The position numbers and the translations under genes were made by a program. From assembly GCA_947467345.1 (NCBI GenBank), contig CANIHD010000002.1, positions 1 to 64,000 of the forward strand: 64,000 nt of DNA. Reading direction: 5' to 3'. The stretch is from Alphaproteobacteria bacterium. GTDB taxonomy: Bacteria; Pseudomonadota; Alphaproteobacteria; Micropepsales; Micropepsaceae. How positions within the stretch are numbered: the first letter of the stretch is position 1; the number at the start of each line of letters is the position of its first letter. This document shows positions 18,854 through 28,609 of this stretch, piece after piece. Below the pieces are notes generated by a model. It was not told the origin of the DNA. It saw nothing but the letters and a program-made list of their open reading frames with translations, and did not search any database.

Positions 18854-20662
18854 TTAAACCGCCAGCGCGCGCGCTTCGTTGAATTGCAGCGCTGCGAGGC
18901 GGGCATAGAGGCCGCCATTGTTGACCAATTCGGCGTGGCTGCCCTCGGCGACAATACTGCCTTGATCCAGCACCACAATGCGTTTCAGGCGCTGAATGGT
19001 AGCAAGGCGATGCGCAATGACAATGGTGGTGCGTCCCGCCATCAGATTGGCCAGACCCTGTTGCACCAGGCGTTCGTTCTCCGCGTCCAGAGCGGAGGTC
19101 GCTTCGTCGAGCAGTAGAAGCGGCGCGTCGCGCAAGATCGCACGCGCAATAGCAATGCGCTGGCGTTGCCCACCCGACAGCGTCACGCCGCGTTCGCCAA
19201 CAATCGTGTTGTAGCCATCCGGCAATTGGCGGACGAATTCGTCCGCCGCCGCGGCTTCGGCGGCGCGCGCAATGTCGGAATCGTCTGCATCGAGCCGCCC
19301 GTAGCGAATATTGTCCGCTATGGAGCCCGCGAATATCACCGGCTCCTGCGAGACAACGGCCAAATTGGCGCGATAGGCGCGCGGCTCGGTTGTCGTGATG
19401 TCGACGCCGTCGAAGAGTATTCGCCCTACTTGCGGGTCGAAGAAACGGTGCAGCAATTGAAACACGGTGGATTTGCCGGCGCCGGAAGGGCCGACCAGCG
19501 CGACCGCTTCGCCCGGATTCACCACAAGCGAGAAATCCCGCAACGCTTTGTGCTCGGGGCGAGCGGGATACACGAAGGAAACATGTTCGAAGCGCACCGC
19601 GCCCTTTGCCGGCTTCGGCAACAGGGTGGGTTGCGCCGGCGATGTGATGTCGGGCTCGGTGCGCAAGATTTCCACCAGCCGCTCGGTGGCGCCGGCAGCG
19701 CGCTGTAAATCGCCCCACAATTCCGACAAGGCGCCCACCGAACTTGCCAGCAGCACCGCATAGAGAATGAATTGACTTAGCTCGCCGCCGGTCATGGCGT
19801 TGTCCAACACGTCGGCGGCGCCGGCCCACAGCACGCCGACGACCACGCCGCCGACCAACGAAATGACCAGCGCCGTCATCACCGCCCGCATACGCGTGCG
19901 TTTGATTGCCGAGCGGAATGAATCTTCCACCGCGTCATGGAAAATCTTGCGGCTGCGGTCTTCATGGGTGAAGGCCTGCACGGTCTGCACCGCATTGATG
20001 ATTTCGCCGGCCATCGCCGAGGTGTCAGCGATGCGGTCTTGCGACTCGCGTGAAAGATTGCGCACGCGCCGTCCGAACAGAATGATCGGTGCCAGAACCA
20101 GCGGAACGCCGATCACCGAAAGCCCTGCAAGCTTGGGGCTAGTGACGAACATCATCACGAGGCTGCCGATCGCCATCACCAGGCTGCGCAACGCGAATGA
20201 GGCTGACGAACCCACCACGGTTTGAATCAGAGTCGTGTCGGCGGTCAGGCGCGACAGTACTTCACCCGTACGTGTCGTTTCAAAGAAGCGCGGCGAGAGG
20301 CTGAGCACATGGCTGAAGACTTTGTCGCGCACATCGGCGACGACGCGCTCACCCAGCCAGCTGACGAGATAAAATCTCGTGGCCGAGGCAAATCCCATGA
20401 ATACGACCACGGCCATCAGGGCGAAGAAATAACGCCCGATATTGCGCGCGTCCTCGGTGGAAAATCCGTGGTCGATGACGCCGCGCACGGCCACCGGCAT
20501 AACCAATGTCGCCGCCGCGGCCAGCACCAGCGCCACGCCGGCCGCTGCAATGGTGGCGCGATAGGGTGCGATGAATGGCTTCAGGGCGCCAAGAGGCGAC
20601 AATTTGCGGGATTTCTCGCGGCCCAGATCACTGCCGGACAAGCGATGCGAGTCTTGCGCCAA
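18854..20662 (-). CDS. ABC exporter, fused permease and ATPase (MsbA-related)
   Basis: Half-size exporter of 602 residues: about six membrane helices in the first 330 residues, then a nucleotide-binding domain with Walker A (GPSGAGKST), Q-loop (VVSQEPVIF), signature LSGGQRQRIAIARA, Walker B (LLLLDEATSAL) and H-loop (IVIAHRLATI). It resembles the alphaproteobacterial MsbA_rel group, whose substrate is not firmly known; lipid or multidrug export is inferred. The 3' end lies 9 bases from the convergent AGE gene. Confidence 0.92.
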   Translation of the reverse strand: MAQDSHRLSGSDLGREKSRKLSPLGALKPFIAPYRATIAAAGVALVLAAAATLVMPVAVRGVIDHGFSTEDARNIGRYFFALMAVVVFMGFASATRFYLVSWLGERVVADVRDKVFSHVLSLSPRFFETTRTGEVLSRLTADTTLIQTVVGSSASFALRSLVMAIGSLVMMFVTSPKLAGLSVIGVPLVLAPIILFGRRVRNLSRESQDRIADTSAMAGEIINAVQTVQAFTHEDRSRKIFHDAVEDSFRSAIKRTRMRAVMTALVISLVGGVVVGVLWAGAADVLDNAMTGGELSQFILYAVLLASSVGALSELWGDLQRAAGATERLVEILRTEPDITSPAQPTLLPKPAKGAVRFEHVSFVYPARPEHKALRDFSLVVNPGEAVALVGPSGAGKSTVFQLLHRFFDPQVGRILFDGVDITTTEPRAYRANLAVVSQEPVIFAGSIADNIRYGRLDADDSDIARAAEAAAADEFVRQLPDGYNTIVGERGVTLSGGQRQRIAIARAILRDAPLLLLDEATSALDAENERLVQQGLANLMAGRTTIVIAHRLATIQRLKRIVVLDQGSIVAEGSHAELVNNGGLYARLAALQFNEARALAV

Positions 20663-20928
20663 GGTTCATGGCTCCAAAGGAGGCGGAGCTATACAGCAAG
20701 TGAAGCTGGGGGGAAATTCGCGGGTGCCGCCAATGGCCCAAGCCGCTTTCGCCACAGTCTTGCCGCGATGTGGCATGGCAAATCGCAAATCCCGGGACTT
20801 ATGCGAGGCAGCTCCAAAATTGATTGGTGCCCGAAGATGAAATGCGCGCAAGGATTCGGCAGGGGCATAGAGCTGGGTTGCTAGATCGGCGGCCAAACCG
20901 CCGAGTTCACACTCGGGGAGTACGCTCT

Positions 20929-21570
20929 ATGTATCTTCAGCAGGCCCATATTCCGCGGCCAAGGACAGTGGTCAGACGTAATCGCGGTTCGGCCATCACC
21001 GTCATTACGCTTCTGCATGTCGCCGGAATCTATGCTTTCGTGACGGCAATTCACCCCATCAAGATAGAGGCGCCTAAAGGGCCGATAGACGTGAGCTTTT
21101 TGCCGAATGTGGAGCCGACCGTCCTGCCTCCACCTCCGCCGACGTTTAAGCCCTATGCGCCGCCAATTCCTGTGCCGATCGATCCTGTCATCGAGTTCAC
21201 GATGCCCAGTGAACCCAATGCGGCCATTGCCGTGCCTCGTCCGCCGGATGTTGCGCAGCCGCCTGCGGTCCTCGTCGTGCCTGCGCCGGTTCTCAGCCCG
21301 GCGCGCACCATTCCGGGCACGCATAAGCGGCCGGAATATCCGGCACTTTCACGCCGTTTGGGCGAAGAGGGCTCGGTGCGCCTGGCACTGACCATTGCCG
21401 AAGACGGTATGGTGATCGACGCGGTTGTCGTGAAATCTAGCGGTTTTGCGCGGCTCGATGCCGCCGCCATTGAGTGGATCAAGGGACATTGGCGCTACAC
21501 GCCGGCCATGCGCGGCAGAATGCCGATAAAAGCCACGGCTGAAACAACGCTGACTTTCAAATTGGAATAA
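20929..21570 (+). CDS. TonB-family energy transducer
   Basis: 213-residue protein with an N-terminal basic stretch, one membrane helix (ITVITLLHVAGIYAFVTAI, about residues 20-38), a Pro-rich periplasmic spacer (PPPPPTFKPYAPP and more) and a C-terminal TonB domain (YPALSRRLGEEGSVRLALTIAEDG, then SSGFARLDAAAIEWIK and HWRYTPA). The ATG at 20929 follows GGGGAG at good spacing; a longer frame to 20824 lacks support. There are no exbB/exbD or receptor genes beside it. A small GC hairpin (CGGCGG/CCGCCG, about 20887-20903) lies in the leader. Confidence 0.88.
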   Translation: MYLQQAHIPRPRTVVRRNRGSAITVITLLHVAGIYAFVTAIHPIKIEAPKGPIDVSFLPNVEPTVLPPPPPTFKPYAPPIPVPIDPVIEFTMPSEPNAAIAVPRPPDVAQPPAVLVVPAPVLSPARTIPGTHKRPEYPALSRRLGEEGSVRLALTIAEDGMVIDAVVVKSSGFARLDAAAIEWIKGHWRYTPAMRGRMPIKATAETTLTFKLE

Positions 21571-21708
21571 TTGCCTAAGAACGCATCATCGCCGCGGTTT
21601 CGACGCTCCGGAGCCGCGGCGAATTTACGAAGTCTTAATCGCAAATTTCGTGTTCCACTCGCGTATTGTTTCAAGGCGAATTAACGCCTCTCGCCTAGGA
21701 TTTCTCCC

Positions 21709-21870
21709 ATGGGAAGGCGTGGGGGCGACGGACTTGTCGCTGAGCACGTCGGATGCCGGAGCTCTGAGTGCGGCGAAGCGGGCGTGATTTCGAACATAAA
21801 GCGGCAGCCGAAACCCGGCGCGCCGTTGCGATCAATCTGTCCGCCCTGTGGTGCGGCTGATGCGTTCTGA
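21709..21870 (+). CDS. Possible small ORF upstream of the histidine kinase
   Basis: A 53-codon frame beginning ATG GGA AGG, with AGGA 8 bases upstream, runs to a TGA overlapping the kinase start region. The product contains four Cys ([12 protein letters not shown] and ICPPCGAAD). I recognise no family. It may be a leader peptide, or chance coding in a 289-base gap that otherwise shows nothing. Confidence 0.2.
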   Translation: MGRRGGDGLVAEHVGCRSSECGEAGVISNIKRQPKPGAPLRSICPPCGAADAF

Positions 21871-23506
21871 GTCGCAAGCCTTGAACCCGCAGACCGGAAA
21901 TGACGGAAGCTCTGCGCATTTCGCATTCTTCACGCATTTGCGCGGCGCCGTTCCAGGCCACGCTTCTTCGCGCGAACTCGCCGCAGCGCTCACGCGCTTC
22001 GCCGATCTCGAAATCGCCGAGCGTCATTCTGAATTCCCGGCGCTCTATCTGTTGTGGGAACGCGACGCGATCGCGGCCGGCGATTCGATGGAGCAAGTCC
22101 GCGGCCGAGTTTCAGCTTTGTTGAAGGTCGAGTTTTCCGCTTTGCTTGAGAACCATGATTTCGCGCTGATTTTTGAACGCCGCCGCCCGCAAGAGCGCCA
22201 TCTCTGTCAGATGCTGTTGGCGGACACTTTGGGACGTGCAGCCGCTTCGATGGATGCAGCCGACGATACGCGCGTGGCGCGTATGCAGGAATGGGTGAGC
22301 AGCATACCCAATGTTACGCTGCCGGTGCCCTTCGAATTGCGCTCGAACCTGCCGACGCATAATAGCGAATGGACGGCGTTGATCTTCCGCTTGGCGCATG
22401 TGTTCTACAGCACCTGCGAAGCGAGACTGGGCGAAGCGGCCGCCTGCTCGTTCTTTGAACAGGCCTATGACCGCATGTTGAATCGCTACGGGCAACTGGA
22501 CACGTTTCCCGCTGTCGTCAACATGCTGCCGCCGAGCCTTCTCGACTCCGATAAATTGGCGAAGTTGAACCGCAGCCAGATTCAGCAAGTGCTGCATTCC
22601 ACGCTGGCGGATCTCGGCGCCATCAACACACGGCTGGCTGAGAAGAACCGCACGCTCGATAAGGTCCAGCGGGAATTGGTGAAGACCCAACAAGGTCTGG
22701 AACAACGCGTGGCGGAACGCACGGGCGAATTGTTGCGCCTGAACGAAGAGTTGCGCCTCGCGAAAGAACAGGCCGAAGTCGCCGACCGGGCTAAGAGCGA
22801 ATTCGTTGCCAATATGAGCCACGAGCTGCGTACACCGCTCAACGCCGTGATGGGATTTTCGGAAGTCATTCGCGATGCGCTGCTTGGTCCCGTGTCTGAA
22901 CGCTATCGCGGCTATGCCGGCCATATCCATGAATCGGGCCGCCATCTTCTGGCGATCGTGAATGACATTCTCGATCTGACCAAGCTGGAGAATGGAAAGT
23001 TTGAGCTGAACGAAGAAGAGGTCGATCTTCCGGCGATCATTCATGCCTGCCGCGAAATGGTGCAGGGCCGCGCACGCAAATCCGGGGTCAAACTTGTCGT
23101 CGAATTGACGCCGGACCTGCCGCCGATTTACGCGGACCCGCTGCGGCTAAAGCAAATCGGCATCAATCTTCTCACCAATGCCGTCAAATTCACGCCCAAT
23201 GGCGGTACGGTTGTTGCGGCCGTGCGCCGCAATGCCAAAAAAGGCGACATCCTGATCGAGGTGCGGGACACTGGCATCGGCATGCGGAGCGAAGACATCG
23301 CTGTCGCGCTGGAACCGTTCCGCCAGATTGCGAGTCAAATCACGCGCAGCGCCGAAGGCACGGGTCTTGGTCTGCCGCTGGTGAAGCGGCTGACGGAGCT
23401 TCATAACGGTACGCTTGAAATCTCCACCGAGCTCGGCGTCGGCACCACGGTGATCGTGCGCCTGCCGGGTGAACGCATCAGGCCGCGCGAGAATATGGCG
23501 AGCTGA
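21860..23506 (+). CDS. Sensor histidine kinase (cytoplasmic, HisKA/HATPase)
   Basis: 548-residue kinase with no clear membrane helix. Residues 1-240 form an unrecognised helical input domain. A coiled coil follows ([21 protein letters not shown] to about 305), then HisKA with phospho-acceptor His321 in [20 protein letters not shown], and the HATPase_c domain with N box ([14 protein letters not shown]), G1 (VRDTGIGM) and G2 ([12 protein letters not shown]). The start is uncertain: ATG 21860 or GTG 21848. There is no response regulator beside it, so its partner lies elsewhere. The H-box resembles PleC/DivJ-type cell-cycle kinases, but the input domain gives no signal. Confidence 0.88.
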   Translation: MRSESQALNPQTGNDGSSAHFAFFTHLRGAVPGHASSRELAAALTRFADLEIAERHSEFPALYLLWERDAIAAGDSMEQVRGRVSALLKVEFSALLENHDFALIFERRRPQERHLCQMLLADTLGRAAASMDAADDTRVARMQEWVSSIPNVTLPVPFELRSNLPTHNSEWTALIFRLAHVFYSTCEARLGEAAACSFFEQAYDRMLNRYGQLDTFPAVVNMLPPSLLDSDKLAKLNRSQIQQVLHSTLADLGAINTRLAEKNRTLDKVQRELVKTQQGLEQRVAERTGELLRLNEELRLAKEQAEVADRAKSEFVANMSHELRTPLNAVMGFSEVIRDALLGPVSERYRGYAGHIHESGRHLLAIVNDILDLTKLENGKFELNEEEVDLPAIIHACREMVQGRARKSGVKLVVELTPDLPPIYADPLRLKQIGINLLTNAVKFTPNGGTVVAAVRRNAKKGDILIEVRDTGIGMRSEDIAVALEPFRQIASQITRSAEGTGLGLPLVKRLTELHNGTLEISTELGVGTTVIVRLPGERIRPRENMAS

Positions 23507-23527
23507 ACGTCGGTATTTCGCTACGTT

Positions 23528-23622
23528 CTCATCCTTCGAGACGCGCGCGTTGTGCGCTCCTCAGGATCAGGGGGAGTTGTCCTCATGGTGAGGAGGCCGC
23601 TTGCGGCCGTCTTGAACCATCA
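23528..23622. repeat. Family A palindromic repeat, copy A1
   Basis: Two tandem nested hairpins. The left one has outer arms CTCATCCT/AGGATCAG around a GCGC core. The right one has outer arms CTCATGGT/ACCATCAG around GGCCGC/GCGGCC. It fills the convergent gap between the kinase and prs, and its last bases overlap the prs stop codon. Confidence 0.85.
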
Positions 23623-24552
23623 GTCGAACAGGCTCGACACCGATTTTTCGTGACTGATGCGCTCGATCGCTTCGCCGAGAAGCGGTGCGATCGAGATGCG
23701 CCTGATATTCTTGCACTTGGCGATCTCGTCCGTCGCGGCAATGGAGTCGGTGATCACCACCGATTTTAGTTTGGAATCGCGAATGCGCGCCACAGCGCCG
23801 CCGGAGAGCACGCCGTGCGTGACATAGGCATACACCGCCTTGGCGCCTTTTTGCAGCAGCGCATCGGCGGCGTTGCACAACGTGCCGCCGGAATCGACGA
23901 TGTCGTCGACCAAAAGGCAGGTGCGCCCCGTAACATCGCCGATGATGTTCATCACTTCCGATTCGCCGGCCCGCTCGCGCCTCTTATCGACAATCGCGAG
24001 ATCCGCATTGATGCGTTTGGCCAAAGCGCGCGCGCGCACCACGCCACCGACGTCGGGCGAAATGACCATCAAATCTTCGCCGTCGAGATAGTCGATGATG
24101 TCTTTGACCATCACCGGCTGGGCGTAAAGATTGTCGGTCGGTATGTCGAAGAAACCCTGGATCTGGCCGGCATGGAGATCGACCGTCAGCACGCGGTTGG
24201 CGCCGGCTTCGGTGATGAGGTTGGCCACCAGCTTGGCGGAAATCGGCGTGCGGGGACCGGGTTTGCGGTCCTGCCTTGCGTAGCCGAAATAGGGCAGCAC
24301 GGCGGTGATGCGGCGGGCGGATGAGCGGCGCAGCGCGTCGATGATGACCAGCAGCTCCATCAGATTGTCGTTGGCGGGAAAGCTCGTCGACTGAATGACG
24401 AACATGTCTTCGCCGCGAACATTTTCCTGAATCTCGACAAACACCTCATTGTCGGCGAAACGCCGCACAGAAGCCTTGGTGAACGACAGCTTGAGATGCT
24501 GGCCAATGGCCTCTGCAAGCGCGCGGTTGCTGTTGCCGGCCAGCAGCTTCAT
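23620..24552 (-). CDS. prs: Ribose-phosphate pyrophosphokinase (PRPP synthetase)
   Basis: Makes PRPP from ribose 5-phosphate and ATP for nucleotide, His and Trp synthesis. The 310-residue length is standard. Motifs: [26 protein letters not shown], the flexible loop [25 protein letters not shown], the [14 protein letters not shown] segment, and the PRPP-binding [21 protein letters not shown] 24552 (MKLLAGNSN) is the family start; 18 further upstream codons are open but non-conserved. The stop codon lies in the end of repeat A1. Confidence 0.97.
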   Translation of the reverse strand: MKLLAGNSNRALAEAIGQHLKLSFTKASVRRFADNEVFVEIQENVRGEDMFVIQSTSFPANDNLMELLVIIDALRRSSARRITAVLPYFGYARQDRKPGPRTPISAKLVANLITEAGANRVLTVDLHAGQIQGFFDIPTDNLYAQPVMVKDIIDYLDGEDLMVISPDVGGVVRARALAKRINADLAIVDKRRERAGESEVMNIIGDVTGRTCLLVDDIVDSGGTLCNAADALLQKGAKAVYAYVTHGVLSGGAVARIRDSKLKSVVITDSIAATDEIAKCKNIRRISIAPLLGEAIERISHEKSVSSLFD

Positions 24553-24724
24553 GAATTTTGCCCCCACTCGCCATTCATGTGGCCGGTTCGAATCCGAAAA
24601 CCACACAAGAAAATCAATTGCTTGCCCGCATTGCCCCGTCGCCCTGCCAGCGCGGGTCTTCTAGCAAGCTGGGGGAGGGCCGTAAACACAAAGCGCGAGA
24701 GGAGTCACAGGCGCGCCAAAATGC

Positions 24725-25498
24725 TCAGCGACGCAGCAGAATCGCGGAAATCTGCCGTCCATAATCCGCCTGTTTTTGATGCGTTGTGCGCCGAAACGAG
24801 AAGAAATCGGTTTCGCGCGTATAGGTGTCGGTCCCAAGCCTATTAACCGTACCCACTCCGGCCTCGGTCAGGCGTGAGGCGACATAGGCTTCGAGGTCGA
24901 ATTGCCAGTGGCCTTCGCGCAGCGAGGGAATGAAGAAGCGCCGCGATGTCGAGTCGTGGGCGGCGAAGCGCTGCTCGAACTCGGGACCGACCTCATAGGA
25001 GGCTTGTCCGATGCAGGGGCCGATGGCGGCTATTATACGCGTTCGCTTTGCTCCCAAGCGCGTCATGGCGGCAACCACATTTTCGATGACGCCGCCAAAG
25101 GCGCCGCCCCATCCGGCATGGGCGGCCCCGATCACATGCGCTTCCGGATCGGCGAGCAGCACAGGCGCGCAATCCGCCGCCAGAATGCCGAGCGCGATGC
25201 CGGCGTGGGTGGTCACCATAGCGTCGGCTTTAGGGGCAGAGCCCATGGGCCATGGCTCGGTCACAGTCACGACGTCTGCGCTGTGAATTTGCGCAACGGT
25301 CACGAGGTTTGATTCCGCGCCATCGGCAAGCGCCGCGAGAACGCGGCGACGATTTTCGGCGATACGAATTTGGTCGTCGCCGGAGCCTGGTCCGCAATTC
25401 AGTGACGCGTAAATTCCTTCGGACACGCCGCCGCGCCGGCCGAAGAAACCATGCGCGATCTCCGGCGCATCCAAATTTGTGGCGCGCAGAATCAGCAT
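24725..25498 (-). CDS. pgeF: Laccase-domain protein PgeF/YfiH family
   Basis: 257-residue cysteine-histidine zinc enzyme. Family members act on adenosine and other purine nucleosides, and E. coli PgeF removes mis-incorporated L-Ser from peptidoglycan precursors. Zn/active-site motifs: VAQIHSADVVTV, GILAADCAPVLLADPE and GAAHAGWGGAFGGV. C-terminal TYTRETDFFSFRR is typical. It starts two bases from the end of the methyltransferase gene, forming lgt-midA-pgeF, a common alphaproteobacterial order. Confidence 0.92.
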   Translation of the reverse strand: MLILRATNLDAPEIAHGFFGRRGGVSEGIYASLNCGPGSGDDQIRIAENRRRVLAALADGAESNLVTVAQIHSADVVTVTEPWPMGSAPKADAMVTTHAGIALGILAADCAPVLLADPEAHVIGAAHAGWGGAFGGVIENVVAAMTRLGAKRTRIIAAIGPCIGQASYEVGPEFEQRFAAHDSTSRRFFIPSLREGHWQFDLEAYVASRLTEAGVGTVNRLGTDTYTRETDFFSFRRTTHQKQADYGRQISAILLRR

Positions 25499-25499
25499 C

Positions 25500-26582
25500 C
25501 TACTCGGCCCTTGCCGGCAGCCCGGGCAACGGCGCTATGCCAACGCTCGCGATGCCCATGACTTTGAACAAAGTGCCCATCTGATCCGGATCGGTGAGAC
25601 GGAATAAAGCTTCGTCCATCTCGCCAGCTTTGGACGGGTTGGAATGGGCCAGTTTGGCCGTGCGCAGGCGGATGCCGAGGGCTTCGAGAAAGGCGCCTTG
25701 CGTCGTCGGACCCAACACGCGCGCACCCGCTTCGGTTGCTACCTCTGCAAGCGCGCCGAAATCCACATGCGCGGTGAGGTCGGCCAGTCCCGGTTCGGCG
25801 AGCGGATCGACAAATTGGTGGCGTTGCACGGCCTGCAGCGTGTCGCCCCAGCCGCTTTCCTCATGGCAATAATCGATGAGAAGTGCGAGGCCACCATCGG
25901 AGGCAATCCGCGCTGCGAGATCACGAGTCGTTTCAATGCCTTCGCGGCAATGCTCGAAATATTCGCCTTCCGGCGCGTCGCGCAAATGCTCCGGAATGAA
26001 AGATGTCGGCACGCTGTCTGGCGTCAGCGCGAAAGCGAGGTCGTCGCCATCAAGCGTAATCATATGCTCGTGCCAGCCACGGGCGCCTCGCACGAATTGG
26101 CGGATGGGAAGCGCGTCAAAGAATTCATTGGCGATTACAAAGATCGGTCGGCCACGCGGAACATCCGACAGGTGACTAGTCCATGTCACATCATAGGCCG
26201 CGAGTTTCGCCGTTTGTACGGCGCGTAAAGCGGGGCTCGTTTCGACCAGGGTGACACGCGCAGCGCTAACAAATGCGCGGCGCGCTCGCTCGGCAGCGCG
26301 CAGCGCATCGGACATCAGCGTGCCTCGACCCGGACCCAGCTCCACCAGATCGAACTCTTCTGGCGCGCCGCTATCTTCCCAGGCTTGCGCGAGCGCGAGG
26401 CCGATGAGTTCGCCGAACATCTGGCTGATTTCAGGCGCGGTGATGAAATCGCGGCCCAGCGGATCGGAGATCGCGTAATAGCCGTGGTCGGGATCGCTGA
26501 GCGCAGCTTGCATGTACTGCGCGACGGTCATGGGACCCGAGGCGCGTATATGCCGGATGAGTTTTTCTTTGAGGGCGTTCAC
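25500..26582 (-). CDS. Class I SAM-dependent methyltransferase, NDUFAF7/MidA family
   Basis: 360-residue member of the family whose eukaryotic protein methylates an Arg of complex I subunit NDUFS2. Visible are SDPDHGYYAISDPLGRDFITAPEISQMFGELIG, the SAM-binding VELGPGRGTLMSDALR, and FVIANEFFDALPIRQFV. The start is GTG at 26582, overlapping the lgt stop by four bases, so translation is probably coupled. The target in this bacterium is inferred. Confidence 0.9.
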   Translation of the reverse strand: MNALKEKLIRHIRASGPMTVAQYMQAALSDPDHGYYAISDPLGRDFITAPEISQMFGELIGLALAQAWEDSGAPEEFDLVELGPGRGTLMSDALRAAERARRAFVSAARVTLVETSPALRAVQTAKLAAYDVTWTSHLSDVPRGRPIFVIANEFFDALPIRQFVRGARGWHEHMITLDGDDLAFALTPDSVPTSFIPEHLRDAPEGEYFEHCREGIETTRDLAARIASDGGLALLIDYCHEESGWGDTLQAVQRHQFVDPLAEPGLADLTAHVDFGALAEVATEAGARVLGPTTQGAFLEALGIRLRTAKLAHSNPSKAGEMDEALFRLTDPDQMGTLFKVMGIASVGIAPLPGLPARAE

Positions 26583-27472
26583 TTCGCTGGTTTCGCCGCC
26601 GGTGTGCGAAGCGCATACCAGTAGAACAAAGCTGCCGCCGTAAGCATGGGCAGGCTCAAGAGCTGGCCCATGCTGAACCAGCCATAGATCACCGATTCCG
26701 AATCGCGCACGAATTCCACCAGGAAGCGGAAGAGACCGTAAAGCGCGAGAAACAATGCGGTCACCATTCCCGGTCGGCGATGAATCTGAAAACGCTTCAC
26801 GGCGATGCGAAGAATGATGAACAGCAGCACGCCTTCCATCAACGCTTCATAGATCTGGCTGGGATGCCGCGGCACGCCGAAGGGTTGCGCGTTGGGAAAG
26901 ATCACCGCCCAGGGCACATCAGAAACTTTTCCCCACAATTCCGAATTGATGAAATTGGCGATACGTCCAAAGAACAATCCGATGGGCGCGGCGGCGGCCA
27001 CGAGATCGGACACCGCCAAGAGATTCAATTTGTGACGGCGGCAAAATAAAATCGTGGCAATGATCACGCCCAGAAGCCCGCCATGGAAGGACATGCCGCC
27101 TTCCCACGCGGCGATGATCTTCAGCGGATTGGTGAGATAGGCGCCGGGCAGTCCCTCACATGAGGGGCCCGCACCGCCGGAAAAGCCGCAATAGCCAATG
27201 CCGTAAAAGAGGACGAAGCCGAAGCGGCCGCCGAGGATGACGCCCAGCGTGATCCATACGAAAAGGTCGCCGATATTGTCAGGGGTCGCCGGCGCCTTTC
27301 CCTTAAACGGCTGGCCGTTCCACAGCGCGGCGTCCTTGAGACGGCGCACGATGAAGTTCCAGCCGAGCAGCAGCCCCGCAATATAGGCAAGCGCATACCA
27401 GCGTATCGCCAACGGTCCGATCTGAAAGATGACCGGGTCGATATTCGGGAAGGGCAGTACGGCGGGGACCAT
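26579..27472 (-). CDS. lgt: Prolipoprotein diacylglyceryl transferase
   Basis: Polytopic inner-membrane enzyme of 297 residues that attaches diacylglycerol to the lipobox Cys of prolipoproteins. Key segments: IRWYALAYIAGLLLGW, GGMSFHGGLLGVIIA, the Lgt signature GRIANFINSELWG, RHPSQIYEALMEG and C-terminal GYGLFRFLVEFVRD-type region. First gene of the lgt-midA-pgeF operon, divergent from ubiK across about 210 bases that must hold both promoters. Confidence 0.96.
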   Translation of the reverse strand: MVPAVLPFPNIDPVIFQIGPLAIRWYALAYIAGLLLGWNFIVRRLKDAALWNGQPFKGKAPATPDNIGDLFVWITLGVILGGRFGFVLFYGIGYCGFSGGAGPSCEGLPGAYLTNPLKIIAAWEGGMSFHGGLLGVIIATILFCRRHKLNLLAVSDLVAAAAPIGLFFGRIANFINSELWGKVSDVPWAVIFPNAQPFGVPRHPSQIYEALMEGVLLFIILRIAVKRFQIHRRPGMVTALFLALYGLFRFLVEFVRDSESVIYGWFSMGQLLSLPMLTAAALFYWYALRTPAAKPAK

Positions 27473-27684
27473 GGCTCAACCTTGTGGCGCCATCATTGCT
27501 GGTGAATGGCGGCGTCTAGGTCGCGCGAGTGTTCCTTAGCTGTCAAGACGAGCGGGCCAAGGTGCCTGTTAACCTCGAATGGGACTTGCCACCACGCGAG
27601 CATTGGGGTTGATCACCTTGTATGCTTGGGGTTCGGAGCTCATATCCGAACTGCCGCCAGAATTCGCTGTCAGGGACCGACCAG

Positions 27685-27999
27685 ATGCAAACCGACAATC
27701 GCGTTCTTGATTCGATGGCCCGCTTCTTCACCAACGCTGCCGGCGCGGCGCAAGCGTTCCGCACCGAAGTGGAGAACATCGTCAAATCCCGACTCGAGAA
27801 AATGGTGGGCGATCTCGATTTCGTGCCGCGCGAGGAATTCGACGCTGTCAAATTGATGGCCGCCAAAGCGCGCGAAGAGAATGAACGTCTGGCGGCGCGC
27901 ATCGTGGCGCTTGAAGGTAAGCGCGACGCGAAACCCAGTCAGTCATCGCCGCGTCCGAAGCGTGTCGACGCTAAGAAGCGGTCGAAGGGAAAGCTGTGA
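27685..27999 (+). CDS. UbiK-family (BMFP) accessory protein
   Basis: 104-residue small protein of the BMFP/UbiK family. An amphipathic N-terminal helix (RFFTNAAGAAQAFRTEVENIVKSRLEKM) is followed by DFVPREEFDAVKLMAAKAREENERLAARI, a coiled coil, then a basic tail rich in Lys and Pro. UbiK helps ubiquinone biosynthesis in enterobacteria; related BMFPs have membrane-fusogenic activity in vitro. The ATG at 27685 is the family start. The earlier frame from 27622 is leader. Confidence 0.82.
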   Translation: MQTDNRVLDSMARFFTNAAGAAQAFRTEVENIVKSRLEKMVGDLDFVPREEFDAVKLMAAKAREENERLAARIVALEGKRDAKPSQSSPRPKRVDAKKRSKGKL

Positions 28000-28107
28000 A
28001 TTGCAAATCGGTACACACAACAGGTCGGTGCGCGGGCTTGTAACGAATCAAAATCTTGTTCAGTTTGACGGGGAACTGCTTCGTTTTTCCCCCGGAGATG
28101 CGTGTTC

Positions 28108-28608
28108 ATGAAACTTGCCGTACCCCACGAAGTGCCAACGCTCGACCATCCGCTCGATATGCTCGAGAACGCGGTGGAAGATAATGGCTGGCCTTTCGAA
28201 CGTTTGACGCGTGATGAGATCAACCTCACCGTTGCCGGGCGCTGGTGCGATTATCATTTCTGCTTCACATGGCGCGAAGAGCTGCAATCGCTGCATGTGT
28301 CGGTCAGTTTCGACATGCGCGTTTCGAAAGAGCGCCGCCCGGAAATTGCCGAGCTGCTCTTGGCGATCAATGCGCAATTGTGGCTGGGGCATTTCGATCT
28401 GTGGCCGGACGACGGCATCGTGCTGTTCCGCCATGTGCTGATCTTCCCGGATTCGAATGTCAGCGCGGCGCAATGCGAAGCCATGCTCCAACTCGCCGTC
28501 GAAGCCTGCGAGCATTATTACCCGGCGTTTCAATTCGTCCTCTGGGCCGGCAAGACGGCGCAGGAAGCATTGAAGGCTGCCGTGCTCGAAGTCGCCGGTC
28601 AGGCGTGA
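28108..28608 (+). CDS. YbjN domain-containing protein
   Basis: 166-residue cytoplasmic protein of the YbjN/DUF1790 family, resembling type III secretion chaperone folds: DMLENAVEDNGWPFER, then alternating beta strands with many aromatic residues (WCDYHFCFTWREELQSLHVSVSFDMRV) and LLLAINAQLWLGHFDLW. Conserved in Alphaproteobacteria immediately upstream of proC, with no known activity. ATG 28108 has GGAG 10 bases upstream. It ends one base before the proC start. Confidence 0.85.
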   Translation: MKLAVPHEVPTLDHPLDMLENAVEDNGWPFERLTRDEINLTVAGRWCDYHFCFTWREELQSLHVSVSFDMRVSKERRPEIAELLLAINAQLWLGHFDLWPDDGIVLFRHVLIFPDSNVSAAQCEAMLQLAVEACEHYYPAFQFVLWAGKTAQEALKAAVLEVAGQA

Positions 28609-28609
28609 C

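Noticed and set aside
21681-21926. Minus-strand frame with a histidine-kinase-tail-like segment ([20 protein letters not shown])
   Set aside because: Only about 20 residues look kinase-like. The upstream part overlaps the plus-strand kinase gene, and no other kinase motif is present in the frame. Probably chance.
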